From positions 124,001 through 188,000 of the forward strand of contig NZ_JBGJZM010000003.1 of the NCBI RefSeq assembly GCF_042610425.1: a DNA stretch of 64,000 nucleotides, written 5' to 3'. The position numbers and the translations under genes were made by a program. Origin of the DNA: Ectobacillus sp042610425 (GTDB lineage Bacteria > Bacillota > Bacilli > Bacillales > Bacillaceae_G). Every line of letters starts with the position of its first letter. Within the stretch, counting starts at the first letter, position 1. Below, piece by piece: positions 61,988-64,000 of the stretch. The notes under the pieces are model-generated. The model was not told where the DNA came from. It made no database searches and was given only the letters and a program-made list of their open reading frames with translations.

Positions 61988-62521
61988 ATGAAAACACTGA
62001 TTCTATATGGATCTAAGCACGGCTGTACAGAACGGTGCAGTCTAAGCCTAGGTGAAAAGGTACATGGGGAAGTAACGATTGTAAATTATAATAACGAAAC
62101 TGTACTTGATTTAACACCTTTTAAAACGATTATTATAGGAGGATCGGTATATGGGGGGACGATTCAACAAGAGATAAGTAGTTTTTGCCGAGAGAATCTC
62201 GCTGTGTTACTTACGAAACGAGTAGGACTCTTTCTTTGCTCTATGATGAAAGAGGAAAAAGCGCAGATTCAGCTTCAGGTAGCCTTTCCTTCCGTACTTG
62301 TAGCACACGCAGTAGCTGTAGAACAGTTTGGAGGAGAGATTCGGTGGAATAGTCTGAACTTAATGGAAAAGCTTATGGTGAAGATTGTTGCGAAAACAGA
62401 AATGAATCTTTCAAATGAAGAAATAGGAAACGATGTATCGACCGTTTCTGAGGATAAAATTATTTTATTTGCCGAGCGTATAAATGAAGACGGGGATTCT
62501 TCTTTACTTTCCCCTCAATAG
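61988..62521 (+). CDS. Flavodoxin-domain protein
   Basis: The start is ATG 61988 behind AAGGAGAG. A 177-residue protein: TLILYGSKHGCTERCSLSLG is the FMN phosphate loop with the T/S-x-T-G-x-T pattern altered to SKHGCTE, and IIIGGSVYGGTIQQEI the second FMN loop. It resembles the flavodoxin domain of HemG-type protoporphyrinogen oxidases and uncharacterised Bacillus flavodoxins. The stop codon lies in a hairpin. Confidence 0.8.
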   Translation: MKTLILYGSKHGCTERCSLSLGEKVHGEVTIVNYNNETVLDLTPFKTIIIGGSVYGGTIQQEISSFCRENLAVLLTKRVGLFLCSMMKEEKAQIQLQVAFPSVLVAHAVAVEQFGGEIRWNSLNLMEKLMVKIVAKTEMNLSNEEIGNDVSTVSEDKIILFAERINEDGDSSLLSPQ

Positions 62522-62550
62522 CTCCGATATAATAGTAGTTATTGAGGGGA
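62508..62550. terminator. Terminator at the flavodoxin 3' end
   Basis: Stem CCCCTCAATA / TATTGAGGGG with a ~16-base loop, overlapping the stop codon. It lies just downstream of the convergent HD-GYP gene as well. Confidence 0.6.
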
Positions 62551-62559
62551 GCTTTCCCT

Positions 62560-64000
62560 TTACAGATCTTCTAAACGGGAAAGTTCACACGTAGGGCGTA
62601 GCCCGTCATTAGTTGTGGGAGTTTCAAAACTCTCATCTTGCATTAGCTGAACAAATAAGCCTGCATAATACGGATCCCACTGTGTTCCTTTTCCAGAATG
62701 AATAATGCTTAGCGCCTTATCGCAAGGCATTCCTTTACGGTAGGGACGATTGGATGTCATAGCATCATATGCATCGGCAACGGCCATTATTCTGCCAAAT
62801 AGCGGTATATTATCTCCGCTCAGTCCTTCTGGATAGCCCTTCCCATCGTATCGTTCGTGATGATATTTTACACCTGGGAGGAGTGGTTTCAACTCAATTG
62901 GTAGATTAATTTGTTCTAATATGTGTGCGCCAATCACAGGATGCTGTTTAATTTGTTCGAACTCCTCGTCTGTAAGTTTTCCTTCCTTAAGTAACACTTC
63001 ATCCTTAATTCCAATTTTCCCAATATCGTGAAGCATGGCGGATTTTCGCAGTAACTCAATTTGTAATGGATTTAAACGGGCTGCTTTCGCTAGTTTCACT
63101 GTATATTCAGCTACTCGAATCGAATGTCCAGCTGTATAGGGGTCACGTGCATCTAATGTGGCCGCAAATACGGTGAAGAAGCTTTCGATAAGCATATGTT
63201 TTTGATTATCTCGTTTCTGGATGCCTTGTATCATATTATTAAAGCCTGAAATAACATATGCAAATTCATCCGAATAGGTATTATCGATAGGCTGTAACTT
63301 CCCTCTTCTAACTTGTAAAATGTTTTGTTCTAATACATATATAGGTTTTTTTATATTTTCATATAATAGAATACTGCAAAGAGCAGACAAGGCTACGATT
63401 ACAATAAGAATAATTATTGACCAACTCCAATACCCATCGAGGTTATCGGAAGTTTGCTGATTTAATTGCACAGTAGAGGCAAGCGTAAATAATAAGACCG
63501 GGAAAACGGCAATAAATGCAGAACTCAGTAAAAGCTTCTTTCGAATGCTTATGAATTCATGGTTATTAATTTCGAAATATTCATTATATAAATTTTTCGC
63601 TAGATGGTTAAGATGCTTGATTAGTGAATGAAGAATATGTTCTGTTAAAAAAAACTCAATTAAAGCATGGAGTGTAGCAACCAAAACAGCGCCTATACAT
63701 GCTAACCCAATGTAATAATAGGGTAGGTGTAATTGACCAGTATACACAAAATAAAAGGCTAAAATAGATGCTGGAACGGATAGCCCAAACAAATGTGGAA
63801 GCAAAATGCGTCGTACGGTTAATGTTGGTAGCCGATGAGCAGTTGTAAAGGCCTTTTTGAGTATGTCTAGTGAAGGATTAGGACTTAGGAGAGCAATTTT
63901 AATCGGATTTATATGATGTTTATAGACAATATATTCGAGACTATACATCGATAACATGGAAACAAGCATAATGAACACCAAAATGTAACTTTCATTTTGT
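62560..64000 (-). CDS. Membrane HD-GYP domain protein (5' end outside window)
   Basis: The frame is open to the right edge without a convincing start, so the N terminus is cut. The visible ~480 residues have about six membrane segments, a HAMP-like linker (about 215-260), and a complete HD-GYP domain: TAGHSIRVAEY, LHDIGKIGIKDEVL, HHERYDGKGYPEGL, GRIMAVADAYDAMTSNRPYR. All metal ligands are present, so c-di-GMP phosphodiesterase activity is expected. It is the second c-di-GMP-degrading enzyme in the window. Confidence 0.88.
   Translation of the reverse strand, partial: QNESYILVFIMLVSMLSMYSLEYIVYKHHINPIKIALLSPNPSLDILKKAFTTAHRLPTLTVRRILLPHLFGLSVPASILAFYFVYTGQLHLPYYYIGLACIGAVLVATLHALIEFFLTEHILHSLIKHLNHLAKNLYNEYFEINNHEFISIRKKLLLSSAFIAVFPVLLFTLASTVQLNQQTSDNLDGYWSWSIIILIVIVALSALCSILLYENIKKPIYVLEQNILQVRRGKLQPIDNTYSDEFAYVISGFNNMIQGIQKRDNQKHMLIESFFTVFAATLDARDPYTAGHSIRVAEYTVKLAKAARLNPLQIELLRKSAMLHDIGKIGIKDEVLLKEGKLTDEEFEQIKQHPVIGAHILEQINLPIELKPLLPGVKYHHERYDGKGYPEGLSGDNIPLFGRIMAVADAYDAMTSNRPYRKGMPCDKALSIIHSGKGTQWDPYYAGLFVQLMQDESFETPTTNDGLRPTCELSRLEDL

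Overview
The window is about 64 kb of low-GC DNA from an endospore-forming member of the Bacillaceae. The evidence is a pdaA-type spore-cortex deacetylase, a SinI-like antirepressor, strong AAAGGAGG-type ribosome binding sites, many GTG/TTG starts, and a backbone of genes in the order known from the yfk/yfj region of Bacillus subtilis (yfkK, yfkJ, yfkI, yfkH, Ca2+/H+ antiporter, yfkD, yfkA, yfjT, pdaA, yfjP, rlmD-like). A class I fumarase is inserted in this order. The species cannot be fixed from sequence alone. No rRNA, tRNA, CRISPR array or intact insertion sequence was seen.

Layout. 1-2.4 kb: the end of an McrB-like AAA+ gene (cut by the window edge) overlapping a McrC-like PD-(D/E)XK nuclease, probably a modification-dependent restriction system. 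2.5-24.3 kb: conserved chromosomal backbone with membrane transporters, a P1B-4-type metal exporter, a phosphodiester glycosidase, two duplicated very small genes, the yfk genes, fumarase, an Rrf2 regulator with its target, and pdaA. 24.3-33 kb: an accessory patch with an ABC-2 exporter, a GH25 endolysin-like lysozyme behind a decayed holin, DNA glycosylase, rRNA methyltransferase, a truncated CPBP protease and a doxX-pirin-marR operon. 33-39 kb: signalling (LytS-type kinase with response regulator, SinI-like protein, MASE3-GGDEF-EAL protein). 38.8-45.5 kb: truA, a cation exporter, a threonine aldolase-like gene whose 3' end is expanded into eight 52-bp repeats, a carboxyspermidine/carboxynorspermidine polyamine pair, and decayed gene remnants. 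45.5-47.6 kb: an orphan GAF/PAS histidine kinase. 47.7-58 kb: a complete purine-to-glyoxylate ureide pathway. 58-64 kb: two DoxX paralogues flanking an amino-acid permease and a HAD phosphatase, a flavodoxin, and an HD-GYP protein cut by the right edge.

How the genes work together. In the purine block a permease brings in xanthine/urate; urate oxidase, HIU hydrolase and OHCU decarboxylase make S-allantoin; allantoinase, allantoate amidohydrolase and the ureidoglycine aminotransferase complete the release of nitrogen; PucR lies between the two divergent arms. No molybdenum xanthine dehydrogenase is in the window, but a Rieske oxygenase sits in the catabolic operon and may supply the first oxidation, as HpxD does in Klebsiella. 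A nonamer TTGTTAGAA is found in front of all three purine transcription units.

The most unusual non-coding features are three loci of 20-21-bp phased repeats directly downstream of stop codons (about 18.5, 24.3 and 27.9 kb), the 52-bp array at 41.8 kb, and several clean operator-like palindromes next to their likely regulators.
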